DNA from: JBBQFC01 sp038321615
Lineage (GTDB): Bacteria; Bacteroidota; Bacteroidia; Flavobacteriales_D; Cryomorphaceae
NCBI GenBank assembly: GCA_038321615.1
Contig: JBBQFC010000006.1
Span: 1 to 64,000 of the forward strand
DNA length: 64,000 nt
Reading direction: 5' to 3'
A model generated the notes under the pieces. It did no database searches. It worked only from the letters and a program-made list of their open reading frames with translations, and was not told the origin of the DNA. Shown here in pieces: positions 8,891 to 18,867 of this stretch (its first letter is position 1; each line of letters begins with the position of its first letter). The translations under genes and the position numbers were made by a program.

Positions 8891-9590
8891 CGTATTTTAG
8901 TGACGAACAAAGGTTTTTTTCAAATTAAATTTGATTTCGCAAAACTTTGTTTTAACTTTTCACCGCGATTTGGTTTCATAGCCCACCCGCAACTCATAGC
9001 AACTACAGCCCGGCATGCCGGGCTGTAGTTGTTTATCGAAGTAACATTAATGGCAGCTTTCATTGACCTGCCGATGATCGGCGTGCAGCTCAATTATCTC
9101 GTGGAAACACCTACGGTTTTTAAAGGACAAAATAAGGATTCAGCGCTTTCAGGACATCAGGAAGCAAAACGAACAAGTGCTTTTTCGACCCAAAGGCCGT
9201 GTAACAAATAGATAAGTATTATTGAGTGGAAAAACCGCCAAACGAATAAAACTATTCTTACTGTAAGGCTCTTACGCCAACAGTGTGAATTTGAAAATAG
9301 AATTGAAATCATCCACATATCTTGTTTCACTTTTCATAGATTGTCGTTTCGCACCTAATTGTGCATGACCACCGACGCTCTATTTCATACAAATGATCGC
9401 TGACTTGAAATAGTCCTTGAAGTTCCAACTTGTTTCTCAGAACCTATTCCTTTTGAAAGCGCAGGTGCCGCGGCAAATTACCTATTTCAGCCAAAAATAA
9501 ATGAGACCCTATTTAGTCAATAAGTCTTGTTGAAAATGCTTTAGACCTTATGCCTTTTAGAACTTATTTAAGCCCTAATATTGTATTCAA
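8891..9590. other. 700-base intergenic region without a supported gene
   Basis: No open frame here has coding character; the longest (60 codons from a TTG at 9029) begins inside a palindrome and resembles nothing known to me. Two structures stand out: a 15-base palindrome TCAAATTAAATTTGA (8920-8934), itself flanked by ACAAAG and CTTTGT, just after proC, and the perfect 32-base palindrome described separately. The last 60 bases before the lipoprotein gene are AT-rich and contain TAATATTG (one mismatch to TAnnTTTG), a possible promoter. Confidence 0.6.
9000..9031. terminator. Perfect 32-base palindrome, possible bidirectional terminator
   Basis: The 32 bases are exactly self-complementary around CCCGGCATGCCGGG, so either strand can fold into a long GC-rich hairpin with almost no loop. 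Only a weak T run follows on the plus strand (TTGTTT). It sits 110 bases after proC, so a terminator is the simplest reading; a protein-binding site or a remnant of an element is also possible. Confidence 0.45.
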
Positions 9591-10238
9591 ATGAAGACTA
9601 TGTCAAAGACCATCTACGCAGCTGCATTGCTGCTTTGCGTTGCTTGCACTACCGCACCAGAAAAGAAGGAACTTACTGCCGAAGAATATCAAGCCAAGGC
9701 TATGGAGATTTACGGAGGTAATGCGGAGACCGAAAAATTGCGCGAAGCCATAGGATATTTGGACACGGCAATCACGCTGAATCCGAATTTGAAAGCCGCA
9801 TACACAGCCAAAGGCGAATTGCTCCGCCGGTTGAATGACCAGGAAGGGCTGTTTAACCACCTTGTTAAGACAAACAATTTGATGCCCGGCCAATCGTCAG
9901 TGGTGCTCAATTTGGGTCTTGAGTACGAGTCGAGGGGCGATAGTTTGCTCGCTCAGAAATCGTACGCAGAAGCCGCCAACCTTATAAATAGCACATTAGA
10001 TACGTTGCCAAATCCCACTGTACAGGTGCGCAATAGCTATGCGAACAAACTTTGCATGGCGCTGCTTTTGCAAAATGCGGAGCCCAAATCGAATAAACAC
10101 GTAGCCGCAATAATGGAAAATTCAGAAAACCGCGGTTTTACGGAGATGATCAATGCGGTATCTTCCCTTCCACGAGCCGAACTGGTGGCCATGTCGCGTG
10201 GGATGGCTGCCCCAAATCAAACTAAAACGAATCCATAA
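9591..10238 (+). CDS. TPR-containing lipoprotein
   Basis: The protein (215 residues) begins with a lipoprotein signal peptide, lipobox LLCVAC, and then Ala/Glu-rich helices. Residues about 35-130 read as tetratricopeptide repeats: AIGYLDTAITLNPNLKAAYTAKGELL and a later LNLGLEYESRGDSLLAQKSY. Such proteins sit on the inner face of the outer membrane or in the periplasm and mediate protein contacts. The next gene, menB, starts three bases after the stop, so the two are probably co-transcribed, although no functional link to menaquinone synthesis is obvious. A second in-frame ATG three codons in is an alternative start. Confidence 0.75.
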   Translation: MKTMSKTIYAAALLLCVACTTAPEKKELTAEEYQAKAMEIYGGNAETEKLREAIGYLDTAITLNPNLKAAYTAKGELLRRLNDQEGLFNHLVKTNNLMPGQSSVVLNLGLEYESRGDSLLAQKSYAEAANLINSTLDTLPNPTVQVRNSYANKLCMALLLQNAEPKSNKHVAAIMENSENRGFTEMINAVSSLPRAELVAMSRGMAAPNQTKTNP

Positions 10239-10241
10239 TCC

Positions 10242-11087
10242 ATGGCCGATTCGATCGTTTGGACGGAAGCCGGAAGCTTTGAAGATATCACCTATCGAAA
10301 GTCAGGCGGGGTGGCACGCATAGCCTTCAATAGACCCGCTGTGCGCAATGCCTTCCGTCCGAAGACAGTAAACGAACTTTACCGAGCCTTTCTCGACGCC
10401 CGCGAAGACACTTCCATCGGCGTGGTGCTGCTAAGTGGCGAAGGGCCTTCGCCAAAGGACGGTGTTTACGCCTTTTGCAGCGGAGGTGACCAAAATGCCC
10501 GCGGATTTCAGGGCTATGTGGACGAAGACGGAATGCCGCGATTGAACATCCTCGAAGTTCAGCGTCTCATTCGCTTTATGCCAAAGGTGGTAATAGCCGT
10601 AGTGCCCGGTTGGGCAGTGGGCGGCGGCCACAGCTTACATGTGGTTTGCGATTTATCGCTTGCCAGCAAGGAACATGCTATTTTCAAACAAACCGATGCC
10701 GATGTTACCAGTTTCGACGGTGGCTACGGTTCTGCTTACCTCGCCAAAATGGTTGGGCAAAAAAGAGCCAGAGAGATCTTTTTCCTCGGCCGCAACTATT
10801 CCGCAGCCGAAGCTTTCGATATGGGCATGGTAAATGCCGTTGTTCCCCACGATGAGCTGGAAGATACGGCATACGCCTGGGCGCAAGAGATTTTGGCGAA
10901 GTCGCCGACATCTATCAAAATGCTCAAATTTGCGTTCAACGCTACCGACGATGGGATGGTAGGCCAACAAGTATTTGCCGGCGAAGCTACCCGCCTTGCC
11001 TACATGACCGAAGAAGCCAAAGAAGGCCGCAATGCCTTCCTCGAAAAACGGAAACCCGATTTTTCGAATATCAAGTGGATCCCCTAA
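10242..11087 (+). CDS. menB: 1,4-dihydroxy-2-naphthoyl-CoA synthase
   Basis: A crotonase-fold enzyme of 281 residues that closes the second ring of the menaquinone headgroup, converting o-succinylbenzoyl-CoA to 1,4-dihydroxy-2-naphthoyl-CoA. MenB-specific features are visible: FNRPAVRNAFRPKTV near the N terminus, FCSGGDQNARG, VPGWAVGGGHSLH in the oxyanion region, TDADVTSFDGGYGSAYLAK, and the C-terminal FLEKRKPDF. It lies between a lipoprotein gene and an NlpC/P60 gene, with gaps of 3 and 22 bases, and not with the other men genes. Its presence shows that the cell uses menaquinone. Confidence 0.96.
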   Translation: MADSIVWTEAGSFEDITYRKSGGVARIAFNRPAVRNAFRPKTVNELYRAFLDAREDTSIGVVLLSGEGPSPKDGVYAFCSGGDQNARGFQGYVDEDGMPRLNILEVQRLIRFMPKVVIAVVPGWAVGGGHSLHVVCDLSLASKEHAIFKQTDADVTSFDGGYGSAYLAKMVGQKRAREIFFLGRNYSAAEAFDMGMVNAVVPHDELEDTAYAWAQEILAKSPTSIKMLKFAFNATDDGMVGQQVFAGEATRLAYMTEEAKEGRNAFLEKRKPDFSNIKWIP

Positions 11088-11109
11088 TTTCTGCAAATTG
11101 CGTGAATAA

Positions 11110-11883
11110 ATGGAGTTCGGAGTCAACATTCAAGCCATAATACCCTGCCGGTCGGAGCCTTCGCATCGAGCCGAACTGGTGACGCAAATTTTATTTGGCG
11201 AACATTTTGAAATCACTCAAGACCAAGGTGAATGGTGCCGCATTCGAAATAGCTTTGACGGCTATGAAGGTTGGATCGACAGCCAACAAATTTTACCGAT
11301 CTCACCAGCAGAAACCCCGGGCGACGGGAAGGATCAAATGCGCTGTGGCGATGCAATTGCATATGTGACAAATACCAAAGGTCAGCGATTTGCGATACCC
11401 TGTGGAAGCGTGCTACCCAACTACAACGAAGGGGCGCTCGAAATAAGTGGCAATCGCTACGAGTTTGAAGGCAGGGTGGCTCGCCACGATGTCGATTCTA
11501 TTGTGCGACACGCCCGCAGATTCCTAAACGCTCCCTATCTCTGGGGTGGTAAATCGGCTTTTGGTATTGATTGTTCCGGATTCACCCAAGTAGTATTCGC
11601 CTGTGCAGGTTTAAATCTGCTCCGCGATGCAAGCCAGCAGGTGACTCAAGGCCAACCGATCGAATCGCTTTCCGCATCTCAAACGAACGATCTCGCATTT
11701 TTTGAAAGTGAAAGCGGAAAAATAACCCATGTAGGTATCGTCATTGGCAATTCGAAGATCATCCATGCCAGCGGCAAAGTGCGCATCGACATTTTGGATG
11801 AGAAAGGTATTTTACGGAGCGAATCAGAAACTTATACGCATAAATTGCACAGCATTCGCCGTATCAATCGCGAATCAAGGTAA
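11110..11883 (+). CDS. NlpC/P60 (C40) cell-wall peptidase with SH3 domains
   Basis: A 257-residue protein with N-terminal bacterial SH3-like segments (residues about 1-65 and a second about 75-115) and a C-terminal NlpC/P60 domain. Catalytic residues are visible: C155 in GIDCSGF, H207 in THVGIV and H219 in IIHASG, and YLWGGKSAFG marks the family. These enzymes cut peptidoglycan stems, usually between gamma-D-Glu and the third residue. No signal peptide is seen at the N terminus, so it may act on recycled muropeptides in the cytoplasm, as some C40 enzymes do. It follows menB by 22 bases and its last 20 bases overlap the convergent type IX protein gene. Confidence 0.85.
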   Translation: MEFGVNIQAIIPCRSEPSHRAELVTQILFGEHFEITQDQGEWCRIRNSFDGYEGWIDSQQILPISPAETPGDGKDQMRCGDAIAYVTNTKGQRFAIPCGSVLPNYNEGALEISGNRYEFEGRVARHDVDSIVRHARRFLNAPYLWGGKSAFGIDCSGFTQVVFACAGLNLLRDASQQVTQGQPIESLSASQTNDLAFFESESGKITHVGIVIGNSKIIHASGKVRIDILDEKGILRSESETYTHKLHSIRRINRESR

Positions 11884-14800
11884 GGTTGCCGGTGGCTTCG
11901 AAGGGCATATTTTCATAATCTACTGCCCTGATTATATAGAAATACACCCCTTCCGAACAGTCTAGGTCGGACTTGTAATGCACACCATCCCAAAACCGCA
12001 GGTAGTCGTTTGACTCATAAACGATTTGCCCCCACCGATTGTAGATTACCACATCGAAGAAACGCGGCTCCTCAACAAACACTAACCAGCTATCGTTTCG
12101 GCCATCTCCATTGGGAGTGAATACGTTGGGCACAATTATATCGCAATTCACGATGGTAACATCAATTTGGTCGAATGATGAACAGCCGTTAAAGTCGGTA
12201 ACCTGCACGAAGTAACTGCCCGATTCAGTTGGTACATAAATCGAATCTCCGGAGCCATCCTGCCAGAAATAGGTTTGAAAAAGGGTATCGGGTTCAATTA
12301 TAAATACCCGTCGCGAGCAAATGCCGGTATCGGGCGGGAGCACTACTTGCCGGGTTTCAAATAGCTCTACGGGAATAGCAACCGTATCAGTGGCACAGCC
12401 TTGTAAATCGGCGAAGCAGGCATAGAAACCCTCGTACGACAAATCCTGAACGAAATAGCTCACTTGACTTCCGGTAAGCACGCCTCCCGTGGGAGTGAGC
12501 CAGGTATAAACCACACCGGCTTCTGCATTTAGCACGCTCAATTCGAGATTGGTGCCTGTGCAAACCGGTTCGTCGGAAGCCAATAGTGGGTCTGCGGGAA
12601 AAAGCTTGGCAACTACCGTAGATTGATTGAAAGGACCCGAGCATACCGCCGAGCTTACAAAAGCATAAATGGTAGTGTCTCCTGAAAAGTTTGGTATTTC
12701 AATAGTATTTATTCCTTCGGAAATAAGGCTCCCGCCAAGGCCATCGGTTATTAAAACGGTAAAAGGGGAATTGATCGTAATTATTTGTGTTTCACCCTCG
12801 CATACGGGTATGAATGAGAAGGCAGGCGGCGGCGGAATTGGAGAAAAGTTGAGATTGACCACATTCGAAGTGAGCATACAGCCATTGGGGTCTATGGCTT
12901 GAGCCTGCACACTGCCGGGTTGATAGAAATACGGCGCGGTACCAGAAGCTTGTGGTGTCCACGAGTAATTGGTGTATCCACTGGTGGCGGATACTTGAAT
13001 ACTGTCGCCCGCGCAAACCGGCTCATCGCTCACAAGGTCAATGGCGAGTTCGAATTCGGATAGTTGTACTTCGATAGAAACCAAGGTAGTGATACCGCAG
13101 GATGTAACTTCCGCCTGGTAAATACCCGGAGTCGTAATGTACTGAATAGTATCGTTTCCGCTAAGCGGTTCGAGCCAATTGAGATCATCGATGGATGTGC
13201 TTATGATGGATATTTCCAGTGTGTCGCCGGGGCAAATTACACCGCCCGATCCGGAGATAAAGGGTGTGGCATACTCTGCAACCTGAATGGTGTTCGATAC
13301 CAAGGCGCAGCCCGGATAATATTCTACTTCAATAAAATAAAGCCCTTCGTCATCGACATAAGTCGATTGCTCATTGGCGAAAGCTCCATTTGGACCCTGC
13401 CAGGTAATGTCGCCGGGAGAATTCGTAAAAAGCAAAACACTGTCGCCAGGGCATATCACGGCTTCCGAACCACTCGTAATGATTGGACTTACTACATTTG
13501 AAACGCTATGACTCGAAGTGGTCAATGCAAAACAACCAAACTCGTTGGTATTCGAAACCATTATCGTGTAGAAACCTGCTCCTACCACCCAAAGGCTATC
13601 ATCGAAGGCTTCGATAACGACGAAATCGTAGGTTATATCCCCATCGTATTCGATGAGTAAGGTGATGGTGTCGTTGCTACAACTCGCAGCAGGGCCCGTA
13701 ATCAAAGCCGAAGCGGTGGCTGCAGGATTTACAACAATAAAAACGCTATCGGTTAAGGAATACTCGTCAATTCCATCGGTACAGATGTTTTCTTCCGATT
13801 CAATGTCCACTGTAATAGTGTACCACCCCGATTGTTGAACGCCGCCATTTCCGGGGTTGAGCCCCCCGATACCTCCCGAAGGACTGATTCCCCAAACGAA
13901 GTCGAAGTCTAAAAAGTCGAGTGCTTCGCCGGTAAAAAGATCGACTGCCGTAACAGGAAATGGCTCGCCTTGGCAAATGGTGAGCGTATCATTTGGAGCA
14001 TTTAGCACCAGTACAGGATCTACAATGGGCGGAACTTGCAAAAGAACTACAAGAACGGTTACGGATTGTGTGCAGCCAAATTCATTGTTTACTGTCAAGG
14101 AATAAAACCCTTCTGTATCGACCGTAATAACGGAACCATTTTGAGAAACAAGTGCTGCACTTGCCAACCACTCATAGGTGTAGCTCGAAGGGAAAGTTGG
14201 TGTTATGTCCACTGTTTCGTCGGGGCAGAGAAAGATAGGAACCGGATTGGGGTTTAGGCTGTTGAAACCGGCATTATCGGAAATCAATGGATCTTGGGCT
14301 TCGGGATATACGTCGGCGAAATTATCGACAACGGTGGTGTAGCACCCATCAGAACTCGTTAAAACAGCGCTCACATTCGTAGGACCGTTGATGGTGAGAT
14401 TGCCGACCCCTGGTGGAGTCCAACTTACGTTGTACCCAAAGCCAATGGGTGAACCAACGACCATACCCCAATAACCCGAGATTTGATAGGGCGGACAATC
14501 AATTAAGGGCTCGGGGCAACTAGGTACAATCGGCGAACCACTTAGGTTGATGCACGCTTCGGGAATATCCAGATCGCAACCTGAGCCAAAGCGCTGAAAA
14601 ATATCCATTGGAGCGCGGACGGGATTTATCAGCTTCCCGGTAAATCCATCTTCCGATCCTGCCCCGTCGAGTTTGGAGAATTGGCCATAAGCCGGATCAT
14701 TGCAGTAAGTTAAGCCAGAATTGGGAGCAGAAGCATTGATATTGAGTAGATTTCCGCCCGCGCTTGGCGCCAAAGGAAAATAGATAGAGCCTGTAAAAAC

Positions 14801-16078
14801 ACCTGTTACCACCTCAAAGCCATCGGGCGTAAGGTGCACGCTGGTGGCAATCTCATCTTGGCGGGAACCGAAGTTTCGACCCCATGTAAACTGACCATTG
14901 GCGGTGTATCGCATCACCCAAACATCTTTAAAGCCAAGCGAATTAAAAGTGCTTTCTCCGTAAATAGCGCTCAGCCCATCGAACGTGCATCCATGCCAAC
15001 CAGCCAAAGCAAGCTGATTGTTTCTAAACGAAATACCGCGAGAAGAAACAGCGCTATTGCTGCCTTGAGCAGTTCCCCAGAGGTAGTTTCCGCTGCCACT
15101 GTAGGCGGCCACAAATACGCCATTGGTATAACCACTATTAATTATATCGCTGCTCATACCGTTGAGAAAAGTGATGCTCGCCCCACAATCTCCAGTGATG
15201 TAAACGTTGGTTCCATTGGAGGTGAGTCCGTAAGCGATACTTTGATTTGGCCCGCCTGCCCATCGAAACCATTCTTCATTTCCAGCTGCAGAATATTTAA
15301 TCAGGAAAAGCGCATTCAAAATGGAATTTGGGTAGGTATTGTCGAAACTAATATCGCCGCTAAATTGCCCTGCGGCGTAAACGGCGCCGCTGTTGTCGGT
15401 GGTTATAGCAAGTCCACGGTCAAGGGCGCTCCCACTTCCTTTCTTCGCCCAGGTTTCATTTCCATTGGTATCATAGCGCACCACAAATACATCATTCGTG
15501 CTTCCCTGACCGCTCAATGTAAAAGAGCCGAAACTCGCTTCACCGCTGAATTGACCCGTTATCGAAACATTACCCTGTCCATCTACGGCCACCGCATTTG
15601 CCCGATCGCTGCTTCCAGAGCTTCCGCCCGATCGAGCCCAAATGACCGTTCCAGCATTGGAATACTTGGCCACAAAAGCATCCTGCGAATTTGCATTGGC
15701 CGTAAGGCTTACCCCGTTTCCGAAGTTTATAGTACCTGTGAAGAAACCGCAAACCAAAATATTTCCCTGCCCATCGATCGCTATTCCAAGACCGCGATCG
15801 CTTTGCGAACCACCCGCTTTTACAGCCCATATCGACTGACCGTTTGGCCCGAGCTTACTCAAGAATACATCTGTGAGACCTGAAGTACTCAGGCTATTGC
15901 CATTAATGGATGCATTGGAGCTGAAATAACCTGTTGTGTAAGTATTGCCCGAGTCATCGCCAGTTACACCCAACGTTTCGTCCACATTTGCGCCAGCTTG
16001 TGTTCGACCCCAAAAAGTTTGGCTGAAAAGCAGGGTGCCGTGGCATAGACTTAAGAATAGGATAAGGATGAAGCGCAT
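11864..16078 (-). CDS. Large type IX secreted protein with SBBP-type repeats and CHU_C domain
   Basis: I place the start at the ATG at 16078, because the following residues form a signal peptide (FILILFLSLCHGTLLFSQ); a longer frame upstream adds 28 residues with no export signal in front. The mature protein has beta-propeller-like SBBP repeats (about residues 20-450) with recurring GQGNI...GFFTG patterns, and then a run of Ig-like segments each opening with a Cys motif such as ICPGDSVLL, PVCAGDSIQV, PVCEGETQI and PVCTGTNLEL. The last 85 residues are the type B sorting domain: VPNVFTPNGDGRND and VIYNRWGQIVYESND. It is presumably a surface adhesin or gliding-related protein. It stands alone, with convergent overlap at its 3' end. 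Confidence 0.85.
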   Translation of the reverse strand: MRFILILFLSLCHGTLLFSQTFWGRTQAGANVDETLGVTGDDSGNTYTTGYFSSNASINGNSLSTSGLTDVFLSKLGPNGQSIWAVKAGGSQSDRGLGIAIDGQGNILVCGFFTGTINFGNGVSLTANANSQDAFVAKYSNAGTVIWARSGGSSGSSDRANAVAVDGQGNVSITGQFSGEASFGSFTLSGQGSTNDVFVVRYDTNGNETWAKKGSGSALDRGLAITTDNSGAVYAAGQFSGDISFDNTYPNSILNALFLIKYSAAGNEEWFRWAGGPNQSIAYGLTSNGTNVYITGDCGASITFLNGMSSDIINSGYTNGVFVAAYSGSGNYLWGTAQGSNSAVSSRGISFRNNQLALAGWHGCTFDGLSAIYGESTFNSLGFKDVWVMRYTANGQFTWGRNFGSRQDEIATSVHLTPDGFEVVTGVFTGSIYFPLAPSAGGNLLNINASAPNSGLTYCNDPAYGQFSKLDGAGSEDGFTGKLINPVRAPMDIFQRFGSGCDLDIPEACINLSGSPIVPSCPEPLIDCPPYQISGYWGMVVGSPIGFGYNVSWTPPGVGNLTINGPTNVSAVLTSSDGCYTTVVDNFADVYPEAQDPLISDNAGFNSLNPNPVPIFLCPDETVDITPTFPSSYTYEWLASAALVSQNGSVITVDTEGFYSLTVNNEFGCTQSVTVLVVLLQVPPIVDPVLVLNAPNDTLTICQGEPFPVTAVDLFTGEALDFLDFDFVWGISPSGGIGGLNPGNGGVQQSGWYTITVDIESEENICTDGIDEYSLTDSVFIVVNPAATASALITGPAASCSNDTITLLIEYDGDITYDFVVIEAFDDSLWVVGAGFYTIMVSNTNEFGCFALTTSSHSVSNVVSPIITSGSEAVICPGDSVLLFTNSPGDITWQGPNGAFANEQSTYVDDEGLYFIEVEYYPGCALVSNTIQVAEYATPFISGSGGVICPGDTLEISIISTSIDDLNWLEPLSGNDTIQYITTPGIYQAEVTSCGITTLVSIEVQLSEFELAIDLVSDEPVCAGDSIQVSATSGYTNYSWTPQASGTAPYFYQPGSVQAQAIDPNGCMLTSNVVNLNFSPIPPPPAFSFIPVCEGETQIITINSPFTVLITDGLGGSLISEGINTIEIPNFSGDTTIYAFVSSAVCSGPFNQSTVVAKLFPADPLLASDEPVCTGTNLELSVLNAEAGVVYTWLTPTGGVLTGSQVSYFVQDLSYEGFYACFADLQGCATDTVAIPVELFETRQVVLPPDTGICSRRVFIIEPDTLFQTYFWQDGSGDSIYVPTESGSYFVQVTDFNGCSSFDQIDVTIVNCDIIVPNVFTPNGDGRNDSWLVFVEEPRFFDVVIYNRWGQIVYESNDYLRFWDGVHYKSDLDCSEGVYFYIIRAVDYENMPFEATGNLTLIRD

Positions 16079-16110
16079 CTCACGGTAAAGATAGAATAAT
16101 GAAGATTTTT

Positions 16111-16169
16111 GCTGTAAGTCAATTAGACAAAAAGTCGCTATTATTAAAGAGCTGACTGTCAATTGGGCA
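16111..16169 (+). promoter_or_regulatory. Two operator-like direct repeats upstream of clpB
   Basis: GCTGTAAGTCAATTAGACA (16111-16129) and GCTGACTGTCAATTGGGCA (16151-16169) match at 14 of 19 positions and are exactly 40 bases apart start to start. Each contains a partial dyad of the form GTC-N5-GRC. The pair lies 70-130 bases before the clpB ATG. Position and symmetry suggest a regulator site for a heat-shock gene; the regulator is unknown. Confidence 0.4.
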
Positions 16170-16239
16170 GAAAGATGCCCCGCGAAATCGAGTTTTTTAA
16201 ACGGTTTGAATTTTGCGGGACAATTGTAAAATTAGAAGA

Positions 16240-18861
16240 ATGGATTTTCAAAAACTTACTATAAAATCGCAGGAAGCAATACAAGCTTCGCAGCAGTTGG
16301 TGCGCAGTAAAAATCAGCAGAGTATGGAATCGGCTCATTTGCTTACAGCCATGATGGAAGTCGACGAAAATGTAGTTCCCTATTTGCTAAGAAAACTAAC
16401 GGTAAATACCGATTTACTCGAGCAGCTCTTGAATAAGCAAATCGACTCCTACCCCAAAGTAAGTGGCGGCGAAGTACAAATGGGGCGTGGAGCCAGAGAA
16501 GCGCTCAATCGATCATTTAATTACTTAAAGGAATTTGGTGACGAATTCGTCTCGCTTGAGCATATACTTCTTGCTATAGCTGAAGGCGACGATACGACTT
16601 CTCAAATTTTGAAAGACCAAGGGGTGAGCCGGAAGGGGCTGATAGCCGCTATAAAAGAGCTGCGTAAAGGGTCAAAAGTAACATCTTCGAGCCAGGAAGA
16701 AACGTATAATTCGTTGGAGAAATACGCGCGAAATCTCAATGAACTTGCCCGCGATGGTAAGCTGGACCCGGTAATCGGCCGCGATGAAGAGATTAGAAGG
16801 GTGCTTCAAATTCTTACACGACGCACAAAAAACAATCCCATCCTTATAGGCGAACCTGGTACCGGTAAAACTGCCATAGCCGAGGGAATAGCCCACCGGA
16901 TAGTGAATGGAGACGTTCCGGAAAATCTAAAGGATAAACGCGTGTACAGTCTCGATATGGCTGCTCTGATCGCAGGCGCCAAATTCAAAGGCGAGTTTGA
17001 GGAGCGACTCAAAGCAGTGGTCAAAGAAGTGAGTTCGGCCGATGGTGCCATTATACTTTTTATTGACGAAATACACACTTTAGTAGGTGCAGGAGGTGGC
17101 GAAGGTGCTATGGACGCGGCCAATATCCTGAAACCAGCCCTGGCGAGAGGTGAACTCCGAGCTATCGGTGCCACCACGCTCAATGAGTATCAGAAGTATT
17201 TTGAAAAGGACAAGGCGCTGGAGCGTCGGTTTCAAAAGGTAATGGTAGAAGAACCCGATCGGGACTCGGCCATCTCCATACTCCGCGGCATTAAGGATAA
17301 ATACGAAGCTCATCACAAGGTGCGCATTAAAGACGCAGCCATTATCGCGGCAGTCGATCTTTCCACACGCTATATTACGGACCGTTTTCTTCCAGATAAG
17401 GCCATCGACCTTATTGACGAGGCCGCTTCGAAGTTGCGTATGGAAATTAATTCCAAACCCGAGGAACTCGATGAACTCGACCGCAGAATTATGCAGCTCG
17501 AAATTGAGCGCGAGGCAATAAAGCGCGAAAAAGATCACGCCAAACTGAACGACCTGGGCGAAGAAATAGCCAACTTAAGCGAAGAACGCGATGGCTTAAA
17601 AGCGAAGTGGGAAGCTGAGCGCAACCTTGTAGAGCAAATCCAACGCGATAAATTATTGATCGAAGAATTGCGATTTGAAGCCGACAGAGCGGAGCGCGAA
17701 GGCGACTATGGAAAAGTAGCCGAAATACGCTACGGAAAAATCAAGGAAGCCGAGGAGCGCCTGCGCGAAACGCAGAAGGATTTGGCTGGAGAGCAGTCCA
17801 CCACAAAACTTATAAAAGAAGAAGTGGATGAAGATGAAATAGCCGATGTAGTAAGCCGGTGGACCGGAATACCAGTAAGCCGAATGCTGGAAAGCGAGCG
17901 AGAAAAGCTGCTCCACCTGGAAGACGAGTTGCACAAGCGGGTTATCGGTCAAGACGAAGCAGTAGTGGCTGTAGCCGACGCAGTGCGCCGCAGCAGAGCT
18001 GGCCTTCAGGATGAAAAGCGGCCTATCGGATCCTTCATTTTTCTCGGTACTACCGGTGTGGGGAAAACCGAATTGGCGAAAGCCCTGAGCGAATACCTAT
18101 TCAATGACGAGAAAGCAATGACGCGGATCGATATGAGCGAATACCAGGAGCGCCACAGCGTGAGCCGATTGGTAGGAGCCCCTCCTGGCTACGTGGGTTA
18201 CGAAGAAGGTGGCCAGCTTACGGAAGCAGTTCGCCGCCGCCCCTACTCGGTGGTATTGCTCGATGAGATCGAAAAGGCGCACCCCGATGTTTTTAATATT
18301 TTGCTCCAAGTGCTCGACGATGGCATGCTCACCGATAATAAAGGTCGGAAGGTCAATTTTAAGAATACCATCGTAATTATGACCTCGAATATTGGTTCGT
18401 CCATTATTCAGGAAAGCTTCGAGCAGAACGATAATCGCTGGACGGAAAGTTCGCTGGAGACCACGAAAATGGAAGTTTTTGGATTACTCAAGAAGACCCT
18501 CCGACCGGAGTTTTTGAATAGAATTGACGAGGTGATCATGTTCGAGCCACTTAGCCGAAAGGCGCTCAGGGGTATCGTCACTCTTCAAGTCGCCACCCTT
18601 GCTGAGCGCTTGGCGGAAAAGGGAATTGACTTTTCAGCATCGAACGAAGCACTGGCATATTTGGCCGAAAAGGGCTACGATCCGCAGTTTGGAGCGCGAC
18701 CCGTAAAACGGTTGGTTCAAAAAGAAGTGCTAAACTTGTTGAGTCGCCAATTGCTCGAAGGAAAAGTGAACAAAGATGAACCTTTGGTGATGGACGTTTT
18801 CGATGGACAAGTGGTATTTCGAAAACCCCTGGAAGAAGAATACAAGAACCTTATCGCATAA
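16240..18861 (+). CDS. clpB: ATP-dependent disaggregase ClpB
   Basis: The 873-residue protein has the full ClpB order: N-terminal substrate domain (MDFQKLTIKSQEAIQ...), AAA-1 with Walker A GEPGTGKT and Walker B FIDEIHTL, the long middle coiled coil (about residues 400-520, rich in Glu and Arg), and AAA-2 with GTTGVGKT and VVLLDEIEKAHPD. With DnaK it pulls apart protein aggregates in the cytoplasm. I use the ATG at 16240; an upstream in-frame start would add nine residues with no family match. It is followed by a clear terminator. A duplicated dyad motif upstream suggests stress-responsive control. Confidence 0.97.
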   Translation: MDFQKLTIKSQEAIQASQQLVRSKNQQSMESAHLLTAMMEVDENVVPYLLRKLTVNTDLLEQLLNKQIDSYPKVSGGEVQMGRGAREALNRSFNYLKEFGDEFVSLEHILLAIAEGDDTTSQILKDQGVSRKGLIAAIKELRKGSKVTSSSQEETYNSLEKYARNLNELARDGKLDPVIGRDEEIRRVLQILTRRTKNNPILIGEPGTGKTAIAEGIAHRIVNGDVPENLKDKRVYSLDMAALIAGAKFKGEFEERLKAVVKEVSSADGAIILFIDEIHTLVGAGGGEGAMDAANILKPALARGELRAIGATTLNEYQKYFEKDKALERRFQKVMVEEPDRDSAISILRGIKDKYEAHHKVRIKDAAIIAAVDLSTRYITDRFLPDKAIDLIDEAASKLRMEINSKPEELDELDRRIMQLEIEREAIKREKDHAKLNDLGEEIANLSEERDGLKAKWEAERNLVEQIQRDKLLIEELRFEADRAEREGDYGKVAEIRYGKIKEAEERLRETQKDLAGEQSTTKLIKEEVDEDEIADVVSRWTGIPVSRMLESEREKLLHLEDELHKRVIGQDEAVVAVADAVRRSRAGLQDEKRPIGSFIFLGTTGVGKTELAKALSEYLFNDEKAMTRIDMSEYQERHSVSRLVGAPPGYVGYEEGGQLTEAVRRRPYSVVLLDEIEKAHPDVFNILLQVLDDGMLTDNKGRKVNFKNTIVIMTSNIGSSIIQESFEQNDNRWTESSLETTKMEVFGLLKKTLRPEFLNRIDEVIMFEPLSRKALRGIVTLQVATLAERLAEKGIDFSASNEALAYLAEKGYDPQFGARPVKRLVQKEVLNLLSRQLLEGKVNKDEPLVMDVFDGQVVFRKPLEEEYKNLIA

Positions 18862-18867
18862 GTTTAT

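Noticed and set aside
9029..9211. 60-codon open frame in the gene desert
   Set aside because: Starts with TTG inside a perfect palindrome and has no family resemblance.
14834..15883. 349-codon open frame on the plus strand
   Set aside because: It is wholly antisense to the repeat-rich type IX protein gene, whose low-complexity composition leaves the opposite strand open; it has no recognisable domain or export signal.
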